A stretch of 64,000 nucleotides of DNA from CAWAPD01 sp963783865 (lineage in GTDB: Bacteria; Actinomycetota; Thermoleophilia; UBA2241), in the NCBI GenBank assembly GCA_963783865.1, contig CAWAPD010000002.1:372001-436000 (forward strand), given 5' to 3'. The position numbers and the translations under genes were made by a program. Shown here piece by piece: positions 1 to 8,261 of this stretch. The notes under the pieces were generated by a model. The model saw only the letters and a list, made by a program, of their open reading frames with translations, did not search any database and had not been told where the DNA came from. Numbering within the stretch: the first letter of the stretch is position 1; each line of letters begins with the position of its first letter.

Positions 1-488
1 GTCTTCTGCTGGTTCGGCATCGTCGTGGTCAGGAGCGCGCTCAGCAGCAGCAGCTGCGGCTTGACCTCGCGCACCTTCTCGACGAACGCCTCGGGCGCGA
101 CGTCGCAGCCGACGTCGGTCACCTCGAAGCCGGCCGCCGACAGCATGCTGCAGACGATCGTCTTGCCGATCTCGTGGATGTCGCCGGCCACCGTGCCGGC
201 CACGGCCGTGCCGGTGGCCCTGCGGCCCTCCTTGGCTTTGTCGAGCTCGGGCTGCAGCACGGCGACGGCGGCCTTCATGGCCTCGGCGCCCTGCACGAGC
301 TCGGGCAGGAAGAACTCGCCCTTGCCGAAGAGGTCGCCGACCTCTTCGATGCCCTTGACGAAGCCCTTGTCGAGGATGTCCGACGGCGGGAGCCCCATGT
401 CGAGCCCCTTCTGGGCGAGCTCGGCAGCGGTGTCGTCTTCGCCGTCGATCACAGCCTTCGCCATCTGGGAGTAGATTTCCTCAGTCAC
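1..488 (-). CDS. Corrinoid methyl-carrier protein, 3' end cut by window edge
   Basis: This is a MtbC/MttC-type corrinoid protein that shuttles a methyl group on cobalamin between a substrate-specific methyltransferase and a second methyltransferase. About 162 codons are visible. A four-helix cap (residues 1-90) is followed by the B12-binding Rossmann domain with the motif DIHEIGK near residues 103-109, whose histidine is the lower axial cobalt ligand in this family, and by the conserved SALLTTTM stretch. The GTG start at 488 is supported by an AAGGAGGA-type ribosome binding site a few bases upstream. The C-terminus lies beyond base 1. It resembles the second corrinoid protein at 22998-23636. 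A cognate methyltransferase, possibly with an in-frame UAG, could lie to the left, but this cannot be seen. Confidence 0.88.
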   Translation of the reverse strand, partial: MTEEIYSQMAKAVIDGEDDTAAELAQKGLDMGLPPSDILDKGFVKGIEEVGDLFGKGEFFLPELVQGAEAMKAAVAVLQPELDKAKEGRRATGTAVAGTVAGDIHEIGKTIVCSMLSAAGFEVTDVGCDVAPEAFVEKVREVKPQLLLLSALLTTTMPNQQK

Positions 489-837
489 CTGGTCCTCCTT
501 CGCACACCACTACTTCCGTCAGCGAGACCTTCGACGCGCCCCCCGGCAGGCGAGGCCACGGGAGCACGAACGTGAGACGCGCCCGGACAGTCACCAGAAT
601 CACCGTGAGCGCGCAGCGTGAGGCTATCCGAAGGACGAGGGGTCGCGCAACCATGGCGAGGCCGCCGCCGGGCTCGCCGCGCGCGCGAGCGAGGCCCGTG
701 ACGCCGGCGCCGCCGGGCCGGAGCGGCCCCCCGCGCGCCGGCGAACGACCCGTTCGGCTGCGCCGCCGGGTTGCGCACCCTGCTCCCGAGGTTAAGACTA
801 TGCGCCGGCATCTGACCTTGGCAGGAGGGGGATCCCC
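489..837. other. Divergent intergenic region, 349 bp
   Basis: This gap lies between the corrinoid gene (leftward) and the phosphate-transport pair (rightward). It is very GC-rich with no convincing gene. The only signal seen is a candidate promoter near 771-798. No cobalamin-riboswitch core was recognised upstream of the corrinoid gene. Confidence 0.4.
771..798 (+). promoter_or_regulatory. Candidate promoter of the DUF47-PiT pair
   Basis: TTGCGC at 771-776 and TAAGAC at 793-798 are separated by 16 bp and lie about 40 bp before the GTG start at 838. The match to the sigma-70 consensus is partial. Confidence 0.35.
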
Positions 838-1455
838 GTGAGGCTCAGTCTCGTCCCGCAAGAGCGGGAGTATTTCAAGCTGTTCTCCGACGCCGCGGCC
901 AACGTCGATGAAGCGGCCCAGACGCTCAAGCGACTCCTCGAGGAGTTCGGCGACGTCAAGGGCAAGGCGCGGCGCATCCTCGAGTTCGAGCACGTCGGCG
1001 ACAAGATCGTCCACGACATCGTGCAGCGGCTGAACCGCACCTTCATCACGCCGCTCGAGCGCGACGACATCTACGACCTCACCACGACCCTCGACGACAT
1101 CCTCGACAACATCGAGGCGACCGCCGACATGCTGCTGATCTACAAGGTCGAGGCACCCCTCAAGCACGCGGTGGAGCTGGCCGAGGTCCTCGCCTACGCC
1201 ACGACCAGCCTGCGCCGGGCGATCGACGGGCTCGAGAAGCGCAAGGGGCTTTCGGAGCACTGCATCGAGGTCAACCGCCTCGAGAACGACGGCGATCGTC
1301 TCTATCGCGACGCCGTCGCCGAGCTGTTCGACGACGACATGAAGTGCACCGACATCATCAAGTGGAAGGACATCTACGCCACGCTCGAGCTCGCCATCGA
1401 CGACTGCGAGCACGTGGCCAACATCGTAGAGAGCATCGTTCTCAAGAACACCTGA
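838..1455 (+). CDS. DUF47 (PhoU-like) phosphate transport accessory protein
   Basis: This is a 205-residue helical protein of the DUF47/TIGR00153 family, distantly related to PhoU. It is rich in paired Glu/Asp and His residues, for example EFEHVGDKIVHD near residue 42 and the LENDGDRLYRDA segment, which in PhoU-like proteins form metal clusters. Members are encoded next to PiT permeases and are thought to regulate them. The GTG start at 838 follows an AGGAGGGG site. The stop overlaps the first base of the downstream permease start, indicating translational coupling. The function in phosphate uptake control is inferred from family and neighbour. Confidence 0.88.
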   Translation: MRLSLVPQEREYFKLFSDAAANVDEAAQTLKRLLEEFGDVKGKARRILEFEHVGDKIVHDIVQRLNRTFITPLERDDIYDLTTTLDDILDNIEATADMLLIYKVEAPLKHAVELAEVLAYATTSLRRAIDGLEKRKGLSEHCIEVNRLENDGDRLYRDAVAELFDDDMKCTDIIKWKDIYATLELAIDDCEHVANIVESIVLKNT

Positions 1456-2438
1456 TGTCCCTGCTGATCATCATCGTGGTGGTCGCCCTGGCGTTCGATT
1501 TCACCAACGGCTTCCACGATTCGGCCAACGCCATCGCCACGTCGATCTCCACCCGGGCCCTCTCGCCGCGCGTCGCCCTCCTGATGGCCGCCGTGCTCAA
1601 CATGGCCGGGGCGTTCATCAGCCAGAACGTGGCGAAGACCGTCGGCAAGGGCATCGTGACCCTGCCGGCGGACTCGCAGACGGTGGTCCTGGCGGCGCTG
1701 CTCGGAGCCATCGCCTGGAACCTCCTCACGTGGTATCTGGGCCTCCCGTCGAGCTCGTCGCACGCGCTGATCGGGGGGTTGGTCGGCGCCACGCTGGTGG
1801 CCGTCGGCACGAGCGGGGTCGAGTGGAGCGGCCTCTGGCACAAGGTCGTCGTCCCCATGGTCACGTCGCCTGCCCTCGGCCTGCTGGTCGCGTTCCTGAT
1901 CATGAACCTGCTGCTCCTGCTCGTCTTCCGCTGGTCGCCCCGGCCCGTCAACCGGACCTTCCGCTTCCTGCAGCCGGTCTCGGCGGGCGCCGTCGCCCTC
2001 GCCCACGGCATGAACGACGCCCAGAAGACGATGGGCGTGATCACGCTGGCCCTGATCACGACGGGCCACCTGTCGAGTACGGCACCCATCCCCGACTGGG
2101 TCATCTTCGTCTCGGCCCTGTCGATCTCGCTCGGCACGTACGTGGGCGGCTTCCGCATCATCCGGACCCTGGGGACCAAGGTGATCCACCTCGACCCCAT
2201 CCACGGGTTCGCGGCCGAGACCAGCGCGGCCGCCGTCATCTGGACGGCCAGCACGCTCGGGTACCCCATCTCGACCACGCAGACCATCACCGCGTCGATC
2301 ATGGGATCGGGGGCGACCGGCGGTCTCTCGGCCGTCAAGTGGGGGGTGGCCGGCAACATCATGTGGGCGTGGCTGTTCACCATCCCCGCCGCCGCGATCG
2401 TCGCGGCCGCCGTCTACTGGGTGATCCACCTCTTCTAG
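1455..2438 (+). CDS. pit: PiT family inorganic phosphate permease
   Basis: This is a 327-residue integral membrane protein of the PiT/PHO-4 family, importing phosphate (or metal-phosphate) with a cation. Both copies of the family signature are present: FDFTNGFHDSANAIATS near the N-terminus and ALAHGMNDAQKTMG in the second half, separated by hydrophobic helices. The ATG at 1455 overlaps the TGA of the DUF47 gene by one base, so an in-frame upstream extension into that gene is rejected. The stop is UAG. The pair forms a typical two-gene phosphate uptake operon. Confidence 0.93.
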   Translation: MSLLIIIVVVALAFDFTNGFHDSANAIATSISTRALSPRVALLMAAVLNMAGAFISQNVAKTVGKGIVTLPADSQTVVLAALLGAIAWNLLTWYLGLPSSSSHALIGGLVGATLVAVGTSGVEWSGLWHKVVVPMVTSPALGLLVAFLIMNLLLLLVFRWSPRPVNRTFRFLQPVSAGAVALAHGMNDAQKTMGVITLALITTGHLSSTAPIPDWVIFVSALSISLGTYVGGFRIIRTLGTKVIHLDPIHGFAAETSAAAVIWTASTLGYPISTTQTITASIMGSGATGGLSAVKWGVAGNIMWAWLFTIPAAAIVAAAVYWVIHLF

Positions 2439-2595
2439 ACGGGCCGCCCCCGCAGGAGGACCGGGCGTCCGGACGCTCCACGTCCACGAAGAGACCGCGT
2501 TTCACGCGTCCGCTATCCCCCTTTTGTCCGGGAGTTTGTGGCGAAAATGGCGCGGGAAGGCTCCGGGTATCCCACCCCGAGGGAGGTTGGCGCTC

Positions 2596-2859
2596 ATGAC
2601 CGAGAGAGGACACTCGGGACTCAAGGAACGGTTCTCAGGTTGGTTGCACCCGGCCGCACGACAGAACGGCGCCGGCCATGAGTTCTCGCCTGAGCAGTCG
2701 GGCGACGACGACGGTCAGCCTGCCGTATGCGCGATGTGCGGCAAGCCTTTCGATTCCCACGACCCCGTGCACCTGCGCAAGCAGAACGGACGCCACGTAC
2801 GGGTGTGCGTCGACTGCCACGGCCTGTACGGGTCGATGAGCTCTCGGCGCGGCTCCTGA
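2596..2859 (+). CDS. Small zinc-ribbon-like hypothetical protein
   Basis: This is an 87-residue soluble protein of unknown function. The C-terminal half has two CxxC pairs (CAMC near residue 47 and CVDC near residue 73) spaced as in a zinc ribbon; the N-terminal half is polar and probably disordered. The ATG at 2596 follows GAGGGAGG at a normal distance, so an upstream in-frame start at 2524 is not preferred. It stands alone between the phosphate permease and a strong hairpin. It could be a transcription-associated or nucleic-acid-binding zinc finger; nothing more specific can be claimed. Confidence 0.65.
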   Translation: MTERGHSGLKERFSGWLHPAARQNGAGHEFSPEQSGDDDGQPAVCAMCGKPFDSHDPVHLRKQNGRHVRVCVDCHGLYGSMSSRRGS

Positions 2860-2870
2860 GCCGGTCCGGG

Positions 2871-2912
2871 CGGGGCGGGCGCGGGCGCCGAACGGCGCCC
2901 GCGCCCGCCCCG
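2871..2912 (+). terminator. Hairpin terminator after the zinc-ribbon gene
   Basis: There is a perfect 19-bp GC-only inverted repeat (2871-2889 with 2894-2912), loop GAAC, followed a few bases later by a short CTTTTG tract. Confidence 0.75.
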
Positions 2913-2920
2913 TCACACTT

Positions 2921-2949
2921 TTGACTGGAGCCGCGCCGGGTTGTAGCGT
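2921..2949 (+). promoter_or_regulatory. Promoter of the radical SAM gene
   Basis: TTGACT (2921-2926) and TAGCGT (2944-2949) have a 17-bp spacer. The predicted start is near 2956, giving an 80-base leader. Confidence 0.6.
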
Positions 2950-3036
2950 AGGTGGACCATCCGCAGCCAGCTACGGCGGGCGACACGCCCGCCGCACGCG
3001 TCCCCAGTCAATCCGACGGCAGCATCAAGGAGTCGC

Positions 3037-4446
3037 ATGAAGATCCGGTTCATCGAACCGCAACCACCGGACATGAACGTCTACAGCATGATCCTGCTGC
3101 CGCGTCTGGGGCTTCCCCTCATGGGAGCCACGCTCAAGGCCGCCGGCCACGACGTCAAGATCTACGCGCCGAACATCGCACCCATCGACTGGACCGACGT
3201 CTACTCTTCGGACCTCGTCGGCATCTCCACCACCACCTCGACCGCGACCGAAGGCTACGACGAGGCCGACGACCTCCGCCAGCGCGGCATCCCGGTGATC
3301 ATGGGCGGCGCCCACGTCACCTTCATGGCCGACGAGGCGCTCGAGCACGCCGACTTCGTGGCCCGCGGCGAGGGCGGCGAGCAGCTCATGCTCGAGCTGG
3401 TCGACGCGCTCGAGGCGCGGCGGTCGTTCGACGACATCCTCGGGCTCTCGTTCCGGCGCGGCGACGAGCACGTGCACAACGCCGACCGCGAGCGCTGCAG
3501 CGTGCTCGACGAGCTGCCGTTCCCCGACCTCACGCTCATCCATGGGCACGAGGAGATGAGGACCACGCCGGTCATGACCAGCTGGGGCTGCCCGTTCAAG
3601 TGCAACTTCTGCTCGGTCACCGCGATGTTCGGCCGCAAGTACCGCTTCCGCAGCACCGAGAACGTCATCGCCGAGCTCAAGGAACGCCGGCCGCGCAAGA
3701 TCTTCTTCTACGACGACAACCTCGCGGCCGACAAGAAGCGCCTCAAGGAGATGCTGGGGCGCATGATCGAGGAGGACATCGTCGTGCCGTGGTCGGGGCA
3801 GGTGCGCACCGACGTCGTCCGCGACCCCGAGCTCCTCGACCTCATGCACCGCTCCGGGTGCTTCCGCGTCTACCTCGGGCTCGAGTCGGTGAACCAGGAC
3901 ACGCTCGACCAGTTCGAGAAGCACCAGACGGTCGACGACATCGTCCAGGCGATCCGCATCCTGCACAAGCACGGCATCGAGACCCATGGCATGTTCGTGC
4001 TGGGCGGCGAGGCCGACACCAAGCAGACGGTGCGCGACACCGTGACCTTCGCGATGAAGAACCACATCGACACGATCCAGCTGGCCGCCCTCACGCCGCT
4101 GCCCGGAACGCCGCTCTTCGACCAGCTCGAGTCCGAGGGCCGGATCTTCGAGAAGCGCTGGTATCTCTACGACGCCCAGCACGTCGTGTTCCACCCCAAG
4201 AACATGACGGCGTACGAGCTGCAGCTCGAGGCGCTCCGCCAGTACATGCGTTTCTACTCGCTGCGGCAGTGGGCCAAGTACTTCTTCACCTTCCGGTTCA
4301 CCAAGCTGCTGTTCCAGAGCTGGGGCTGGTACATCGTGCGCACGTGGCGCAAGAACAAGGCCAACCAGGCGTTCATGCAGGGGCTGAAGAAGCTGCAGCC
4401 GCAGCGTCAACCACAGCAGACGGCGACCACCAGCCGCGACCGCTGA
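3037..4446 (+). CDS. B12-binding-type radical SAM protein
   Basis: This 469-residue protein has an N-terminal B12-binding-like Rossmann domain (about residues 1-135, with the GGAHVTF segment near 90 but no DxHxxG cobalt-ligand motif), then a radical SAM TIM barrel with the CxxxCxxC cluster motif at Cys185, Cys189 and Cys192. The C-terminal 100 residues are rich in aromatic and basic residues, as in the BchE/HpnJ-like group. It resembles enzymes acting on lipids, hopanoids or cofactors; the substrate is unknown. The ATG at 3037 has AAGGAG upstream. It is flanked by hairpins on both sides and appears monocistronic. Confidence 0.82.
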   Translation: MKIRFIEPQPPDMNVYSMILLPRLGLPLMGATLKAAGHDVKIYAPNIAPIDWTDVYSSDLVGISTTTSTATEGYDEADDLRQRGIPVIMGGAHVTFMADEALEHADFVARGEGGEQLMLELVDALEARRSFDDILGLSFRRGDEHVHNADRERCSVLDELPFPDLTLIHGHEEMRTTPVMTSWGCPFKCNFCSVTAMFGRKYRFRSTENVIAELKERRPRKIFFYDDNLAADKKRLKEMLGRMIEEDIVVPWSGQVRTDVVRDPELLDLMHRSGCFRVYLGLESVNQDTLDQFEKHQTVDDIVQAIRILHKHGIETHGMFVLGGEADTKQTVRDTVTFAMKNHIDTIQLAALTPLPGTPLFDQLESEGRIFEKRWYLYDAQHVVFHPKNMTAYELQLEALRQYMRFYSLRQWAKYFFTFRFTKLLFQSWGWYIVRTWRKNKANQAFMQGLKKLQPQRQPQQTATTSRDR

Positions 4447-4455
4447 ACCGACACG

Positions 4456-4503
4456 AAGAGAGGCGGCGGGGACGCCTCTCCAGGCGCCCCCGCCGCCTCT
4501 CTT
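4456..4503 (+). terminator. Terminator of the radical SAM gene
   Basis: This is a long inverted repeat with one internal mismatch, loop CTCC, flanked by AAGAG on the left and CTCTTT on the right. It starts 9 bases after the stop codon. Confidence 0.78.
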
Positions 4504-4542
4504 TCACGCTCCCGCGCGCGTCTCGCACTTCCCCGCCGCCAG

Positions 4543-4571
4543 TTGAAACCGGGGGACGCGTTTGGTAGGGT
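4543..4571 (+). promoter_or_regulatory. Promoter of the NlpC/P60 gene
   Basis: TTGAAA (4543-4548), a 17-bp spacer ending in TGG, and TAGGGT (4566-4571) form an extended -10 promoter. The predicted leader is about 110 bases and looks structured. Confidence 0.6.
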
Positions 4572-4689
4572 ACCCGGGACCTGCGGGTCGTGTCACACCG
4601 GCAGTCGGGGGTGCCGCGCAAGCAGCAACAGCGCTCACCTCGTGGGTGCGGGAAAAGACGGGCTCCGCGCCCCGAAAGGAGGCGATTTG

Positions 4690-5697
4690 GTGAAAGGCAA
4701 GCGGGGACTCATCGTCCTGTGTCTCGCCCTCCTCGCCCTCCTCCTCGCCCTCCCCTCCCCATCTTCCGCCGAGACCCTCGCGCAGAAGAAGGCTCGCGCC
4801 CAGCAGATCCTCCAGCAGCTCTCCGTCCTCGACAAGAAGCTCGAGGTCGCCGTCGAGCGCTACGACGCCGCCAGCCAGCAGCTGCAGGACGCGCGCGACC
4901 GGATCCGGCAGAACCGGCGCAACCTCAAGATCGCCCAGTACAACCTGAGCGTCGCCAAGGCCACGCTCGAACAGCGGGTCGTCGCCCTGTACAAGCAGCG
5001 TCCCGTCGACCTGCTCGACGTCATGCTCGCGACCAAGTCGTTCGACGACTTCATGACCCAGATCGACCTGATGAACCGTCTGGGCCAGAGCGACTCGACC
5101 GTCGTCGATTCGGTCAGCGGCTACAAGCAGAGCGTCGTCGCCGTGCAGGCCAAGCTGGCCGCCGACCAGAAGACGGCCCTCAAGCTCGTCGCCCAGCGCG
5201 GCGCCGAGAAGCAGAGCGTCGAGGCGCAGCTGGCCACGCGCCGGTCGTTGTACGCCGGCGTCAAGCGGCAGATCGACCAGCTCCTCGCGGCCCAGCGCGC
5301 CGCGCAGACGAGGGCGGCCCAGAGCGCCGGCGTCATCACGACCGGAGGCACGCCGCCGGCCGGCATCACCGGCGCCGCCGCCTACGCCTACAACTTCCTG
5401 GGCTGCCCATACCAGTACGGCGCCGCCGGCCCCGACCGCTTCGACTGTTCGGGCCTGACGATGTACGTCTACAGTCACTTCGGCGTCGGCTTGCCCCATA
5501 ACGCCGCCATGCAGCAGAGCATGGTCACCGCGGTCACGGCCGACCAGCTGCAGCCCGGCGACCTGGTCTTCTTCGGCATCCCGGCCTACCACGTCGGCAT
5601 CTACGTCGGCGGCGGCATGATGATCCACGCGCCTCACACCGGCACGGTCGTCAGCGTCTCGTCGACCGCCGGCGCGTCGAGCTACGGCCGACCCTGA
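4690..5697 (+). CDS. Secreted NlpC/P60 peptidoglycan endopeptidase
   Basis: This 335-residue exported cell-wall hydrolase has a signal peptide at residues 1-27 (KGKR, hydrophobic core, then SSAE). A coiled coil follows (about 28-210, PcsB/RipA-like), then a short linker and a C-terminal NlpC/P60 domain (about 228-335). The catalytic residues visible are Cys253 in FDCSG, His301 in AYHVG and His313 in IHAPH. It cleaves stem peptides in peptidoglycan. The GTG at 4690 is chosen because GAAAGGAGG lies directly upstream and the signal peptide begins there. The coiled coil suggests regulation by an FtsEX-like partner, as in homologous hydrolases; that is inference. Confidence 0.9.
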   Translation: MKGKRGLIVLCLALLALLLALPSPSSAETLAQKKARAQQILQQLSVLDKKLEVAVERYDAASQQLQDARDRIRQNRRNLKIAQYNLSVAKATLEQRVVALYKQRPVDLLDVMLATKSFDDFMTQIDLMNRLGQSDSTVVDSVSGYKQSVVAVQAKLAADQKTALKLVAQRGAEKQSVEAQLATRRSLYAGVKRQIDQLLAAQRAAQTRAAQSAGVITTGGTPPAGITGAAAYAYNFLGCPYQYGAAGPDRFDCSGLTMYVYSHFGVGLPHNAAMQQSMVTAVTADQLQPGDLVFFGIPAYHVGIYVGGGMMIHAPHTGTVVSVSSTAGASSYGRP

Positions 5698-5703
5698 CCG
5701 GCC

Positions 5704-5730
5704 GGCGAGCCGCCGTGCCGGCGGCTCGCC
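5704..5730 (+). terminator. Hairpin after the NlpC/P60 gene
   Basis: A perfect 12-bp stem with loop TGC starts 7 bases after the stop codon. There is no T tract. Confidence 0.6.
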
Positions 5731-5865
5731 CCCCTCTCGCACGGCTGTTAGCCCTCAAGTCCCCGCCGTTTGTGACCGATGCCGTACCCGGGATTCGGTG
5801 GTTGGCCATGGGCTGCAGTCGGGCACGCGCCACGAGGACCACGATGCGAACGGAGATGACCGCAC

Positions 5866-6957
5866 GTGAAGACGGTTGACGAGCTGCTCAGCGAGATGGT
5901 CACGCGCAACGCGTCGGACCTGCACATCAAGGCCGGCAGCCCTCCGGTCGTGCGCATCGACGGCGAGCTGCACCTGCTCGACGAGCCGGCCCTGAGCCCC
6001 GAAGACACCAAGGACGCCGCGGCGTCGATCATGACCGACAAGCAGATCCGCCGGTTCAGCGAGCACAACGAGATCGACTTCGCCTACTCGGCCCCCAACA
6101 TCGGGCGGTTCCGCGTCAACATCTACCGCCAGCGCGGCAGCATCTCGATCGCCATGCGCCAGGTCGCGACGACCATCCCCACGTTCGAGGAGCTGCACCT
6201 GCCCGAGATCATCAAGCGCCTCGCGCTCGAGCCCCGCGGCCTGGTGCTCGTGACCGGCACGACCGGCTCGGGCAAGACGACCACCCTGGCGGCGATGATC
6301 GACCACCTCAACAACACGCTGCGGCGCCACATCGTCACCATCGAGGACCCGATCGAGGTCCTGCACAAGGACCGCAAGGCGATCATCAACCAGCGCGAGA
6401 TCGGCCTCGACACCGAGTCGTACAACTCGGCCCTCAAGTACGTGCTGCGGCAGGACCCCGACGACATCCTCATCGGCGAGATGCGCGACGTCGAGACGGT
6501 CTCGGCGGCCCTCACGGCGGCCCAGACGGGTCACTTCGTGATGAGCACGCTGCACACGATCGACGCCACCGAGACGATCAACCGCATCATCGACTTCTAC
6601 CCGCTGCACCAGCAGAAGCAGGTGCGCATCATGCTGGCCGGCACGCTGCGGGGCATCGTCTCGCAGCGCCTCCTGCCGCGCGCCGACGGCCAGGGCCGCG
6701 TGCCGGCCATCGAGGTCATGGTCATGACCAACCGCATCCGCGACTTCATCCTCGACGCCGACCAGACCGCACAGATCGGCCAGGCGATCAAGGAGGGCGA
6801 GTTCTACGGGATGATGACCTTCGACCAGGCGCTGCTCTCGCTCTACGAGGAGGGCATGATCACCCTGCACGACGCCGCTCAGGTCGCGAGCAACCCGCAC
6901 GACTTCAAGCTGCTCGTGCAGCAGTCGGGCCACGACGTCAGCTTGATGACGTTCTAG
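5866..6957 (+). CDS. pilT: Type IV pilus retraction ATPase PilT
   Basis: This 363-residue hexameric secretion ATPase of the PilT subfamily powers pilus retraction and twitching. An N-terminal PAS-like domain with SDLHIKAG at 17-24 precedes the RecA-like core with Walker A GTTGSGKTT at 131-139, Asp-box, Walker B ILIGEMRD, and His-box STLHT. The usual AIRNLIRE motif of PilT is represented by a diverged QAIKEGE. No other pilus genes are nearby; a lone pilT away from a pil operon is common. The start is the GTG at 5866 and the stop is UAG. Confidence 0.92.
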   Translation: MKTVDELLSEMVTRNASDLHIKAGSPPVVRIDGELHLLDEPALSPEDTKDAAASIMTDKQIRRFSEHNEIDFAYSAPNIGRFRVNIYRQRGSISIAMRQVATTIPTFEELHLPEIIKRLALEPRGLVLVTGTTGSGKTTTLAAMIDHLNNTLRRHIVTIEDPIEVLHKDRKAIINQREIGLDTESYNSALKYVLRQDPDDILIGEMRDVETVSAALTAAQTGHFVMSTLHTIDATETINRIIDFYPLHQQKQVRIMLAGTLRGIVSQRLLPRADGQGRVPAIEVMVMTNRIRDFILDADQTAQIGQAIKEGEFYGMMTFDQALLSLYEEGMITLHDAAQVASNPHDFKLLVQQSGHDVSLMTF

Positions 6958-6975
6958 GCTCCCGCCAACGGAAAC

Positions 6976-7014
6976 GACGACGAGGGGGCGGCTGCAAGCC
7001 GCCCCCTCGTCGTC
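6976..7014. terminator. Bidirectional terminator between pilT and sigH
   Basis: A perfect 18-bp stem (6976-6993 with 6997-7014) with loop GCA lies between the convergent pilT and sigH stop codons. Confidence 0.78.
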
Positions 7015-7033
7015 TGCGGACCGGGAGGAGAGA

Positions 7034-7714
7034 CTAGCTCAGGACCTTGCGGCTCTCGAGGTGCAGGTCGACCTTGCGCTTGATGCGCTGGAGCGCGTTG
7101 TCGACGGTCTTGCAGTCGCAGTCGAGCTGACGGGCGATCTTCTCGTACGAGAACCCCTGGAGGTAGAGGCGCAGCACGCGGCTCTCGAGGTTCGACAGCA
7201 GTCGTGTGAGGCAGTTCTTGAGCGCCTCGACCTCTTCGGACGAGATCACCTGGTTGACCGGGTCGTGCACCGACGAGCCGGGCAGGACGTCGGCCAGCGA
7301 GCAGTCGGCATCGTCGGCGTCGCCGGGCGAGTGGCTGAACGACAGGTAGCCGTTGAGGGGCACGTGCTTCTGGCGCGTGGCCGTCTTGATGGCGGTGATG
7401 ATCTGGCGGGTGATGCACAGCTCGGCGAAGCTGCGGAACGAGGCCTGGCGATCTTCGCGATAGTCGCGCACGGCCTTGTAGAGGCCGATCATGCCCTCCT
7501 GCACGAGGTCTTCGGCGTCGCCCCCCGCGAGGAAGTACGAGCTCGCCTTGAGACGCACGAACTGGTGGTAGCGGAGCATGAGGCTGTCGAGTGCCGCCGC
7601 CTGCCCGCGACGATAGGCGTTGACGAGGGCGATGTCGGTACTCTCGGAGTGGGGTTGAGGGTGAGATGACGAGCGGGCGGTTCGGCTCGAACCGGCCTGA
7701 CGCCGCTGTTCCAT
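7034..7714 (-). CDS. sigH: RNA polymerase sigma factor, SigH (Spo0H) type
   Basis: This 226-residue sigma-70 family factor has region 2 near residues 48-115 (YFLAGGDAEDLVQEGMIGL, then ASFRSFAELCITRQI), a linker, and region 4 with a helix-turn-helix near 180-215 (FSYEKIARQLDCDCKTVDNA). It is closest to the SigH/Spo0H group, which controls stationary-phase or competence genes in Bacillus; the role here is unknown. It ends the conserved gltX-cysS-rlmB-yacP-sigH gene order, strong contextual support. The N-terminal 28 residues are polar and variable. The ATG at 7714 follows AGGGGGT. The stop is UAG. Confidence 0.9.
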   Translation of the reverse strand: MEQRRQAGSSRTARSSSHPQPHSESTDIALVNAYRRGQAAALDSLMLRYHQFVRLKASSYFLAGGDAEDLVQEGMIGLYKAVRDYREDRQASFRSFAELCITRQIITAIKTATRQKHVPLNGYLSFSHSPGDADDADCSLADVLPGSSVHDPVNQVISSEEVEALKNCLTRLLSNLESRVLRLYLQGFSYEKIARQLDCDCKTVDNALQRIKRKVDLHLESRKVLS

Positions 7715-7750
7715 GCCTGCAGACCCCCTAGGCGGCCCGAGGAAGCGGTC

Positions 7751-8257
7751 CTACTGCCCCTCTTTCCTCAAGCGCTCCAGCTTTCGCCAAGTCTCAACGT
7801 CTACTTTATCCTCAAGTGACGAGGCGATTCTACTGGACTTTTCGTTGTTTGCAAGCTTTTCGGCCGAATCGCCCAACTCGGCCCCGAGCTCGCGTGGGGT
7901 CATGCGCAGGACGCCGGCGCGCGAGGCCGTGCGCTGCACCTCCTGGTCGGCGGAGACGACGACGATCGTCGCGTCGGCGGGCTGCTCGGCGATGCGCCGG
8001 GCGATGAGCGTGTCGGCCGTGAAGCGGCCGCCTGCGAAACACACCTCCACTCGGGTGCCCGGCACCGGCTCGCAGGCCGGCGACGGCTTGTCGTGGGCGT
8101 CGAAGACCAGCGTCACCCGTGCGTCCTTCATGGCGGCGAAGCCCGCGAGCTGGCCGGTGAGCCAGCGGCGGCGGTCCTCGAGGTCGGCCCGGGTGAGGCC
8201 GGGGAACAGCGCGTGGAGGACGTTGTACCCGTCGACGATGTAGGTGAAGGCGGTCAC
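7751..8257 (-). CDS. NYN-domain ribonuclease, YacP/Rae1 family
   Basis: This 168-residue protein has a PIN-like NYN nuclease fold. The acidic active-site positions are visible in YIVDGYNVL (residue 9 region), VTLVFDAHD, and the ADTLIARRI and VVSADQEVQ segments. The Bacillus homologue Rae1/YacP cleaves mRNA in the ribosomal A site. The gene starts at a GTG 4 bases after the rlmB stop and precedes sigH, exactly as in Bacillus, so the assignment rests on both sequence and synteny. The stop is UAG. Confidence 0.87.
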   Translation of the reverse strand: MTAFTYIVDGYNVLHALFPGLTRADLEDRRRWLTGQLAGFAAMKDARVTLVFDAHDKPSPACEPVPGTRVEVCFAGGRFTADTLIARRIAEQPADATIVVVSADQEVQRTASRAGVLRMTPRELGAELGDSAEKLANNEKSSRIASSLEDKVDVETWRKLERLRKEGQ

Positions 8258-8261
8258 GGGA

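Noticed and set aside
489..837. Cobalamin riboswitch upstream of the first corrinoid gene
   Set aside because: No B12-box-like core was seen on the minus strand.
4572..4689. Possible c-di-AMP (ydaO-type) riboswitch before the NlpC/P60 gene
   Set aside because: Such genes often carry one in Actinomycetota, but the part resembling its core is explained by the TTGAAA-17-TAGGGT promoter, and the remaining leader does not show the conserved blocks.
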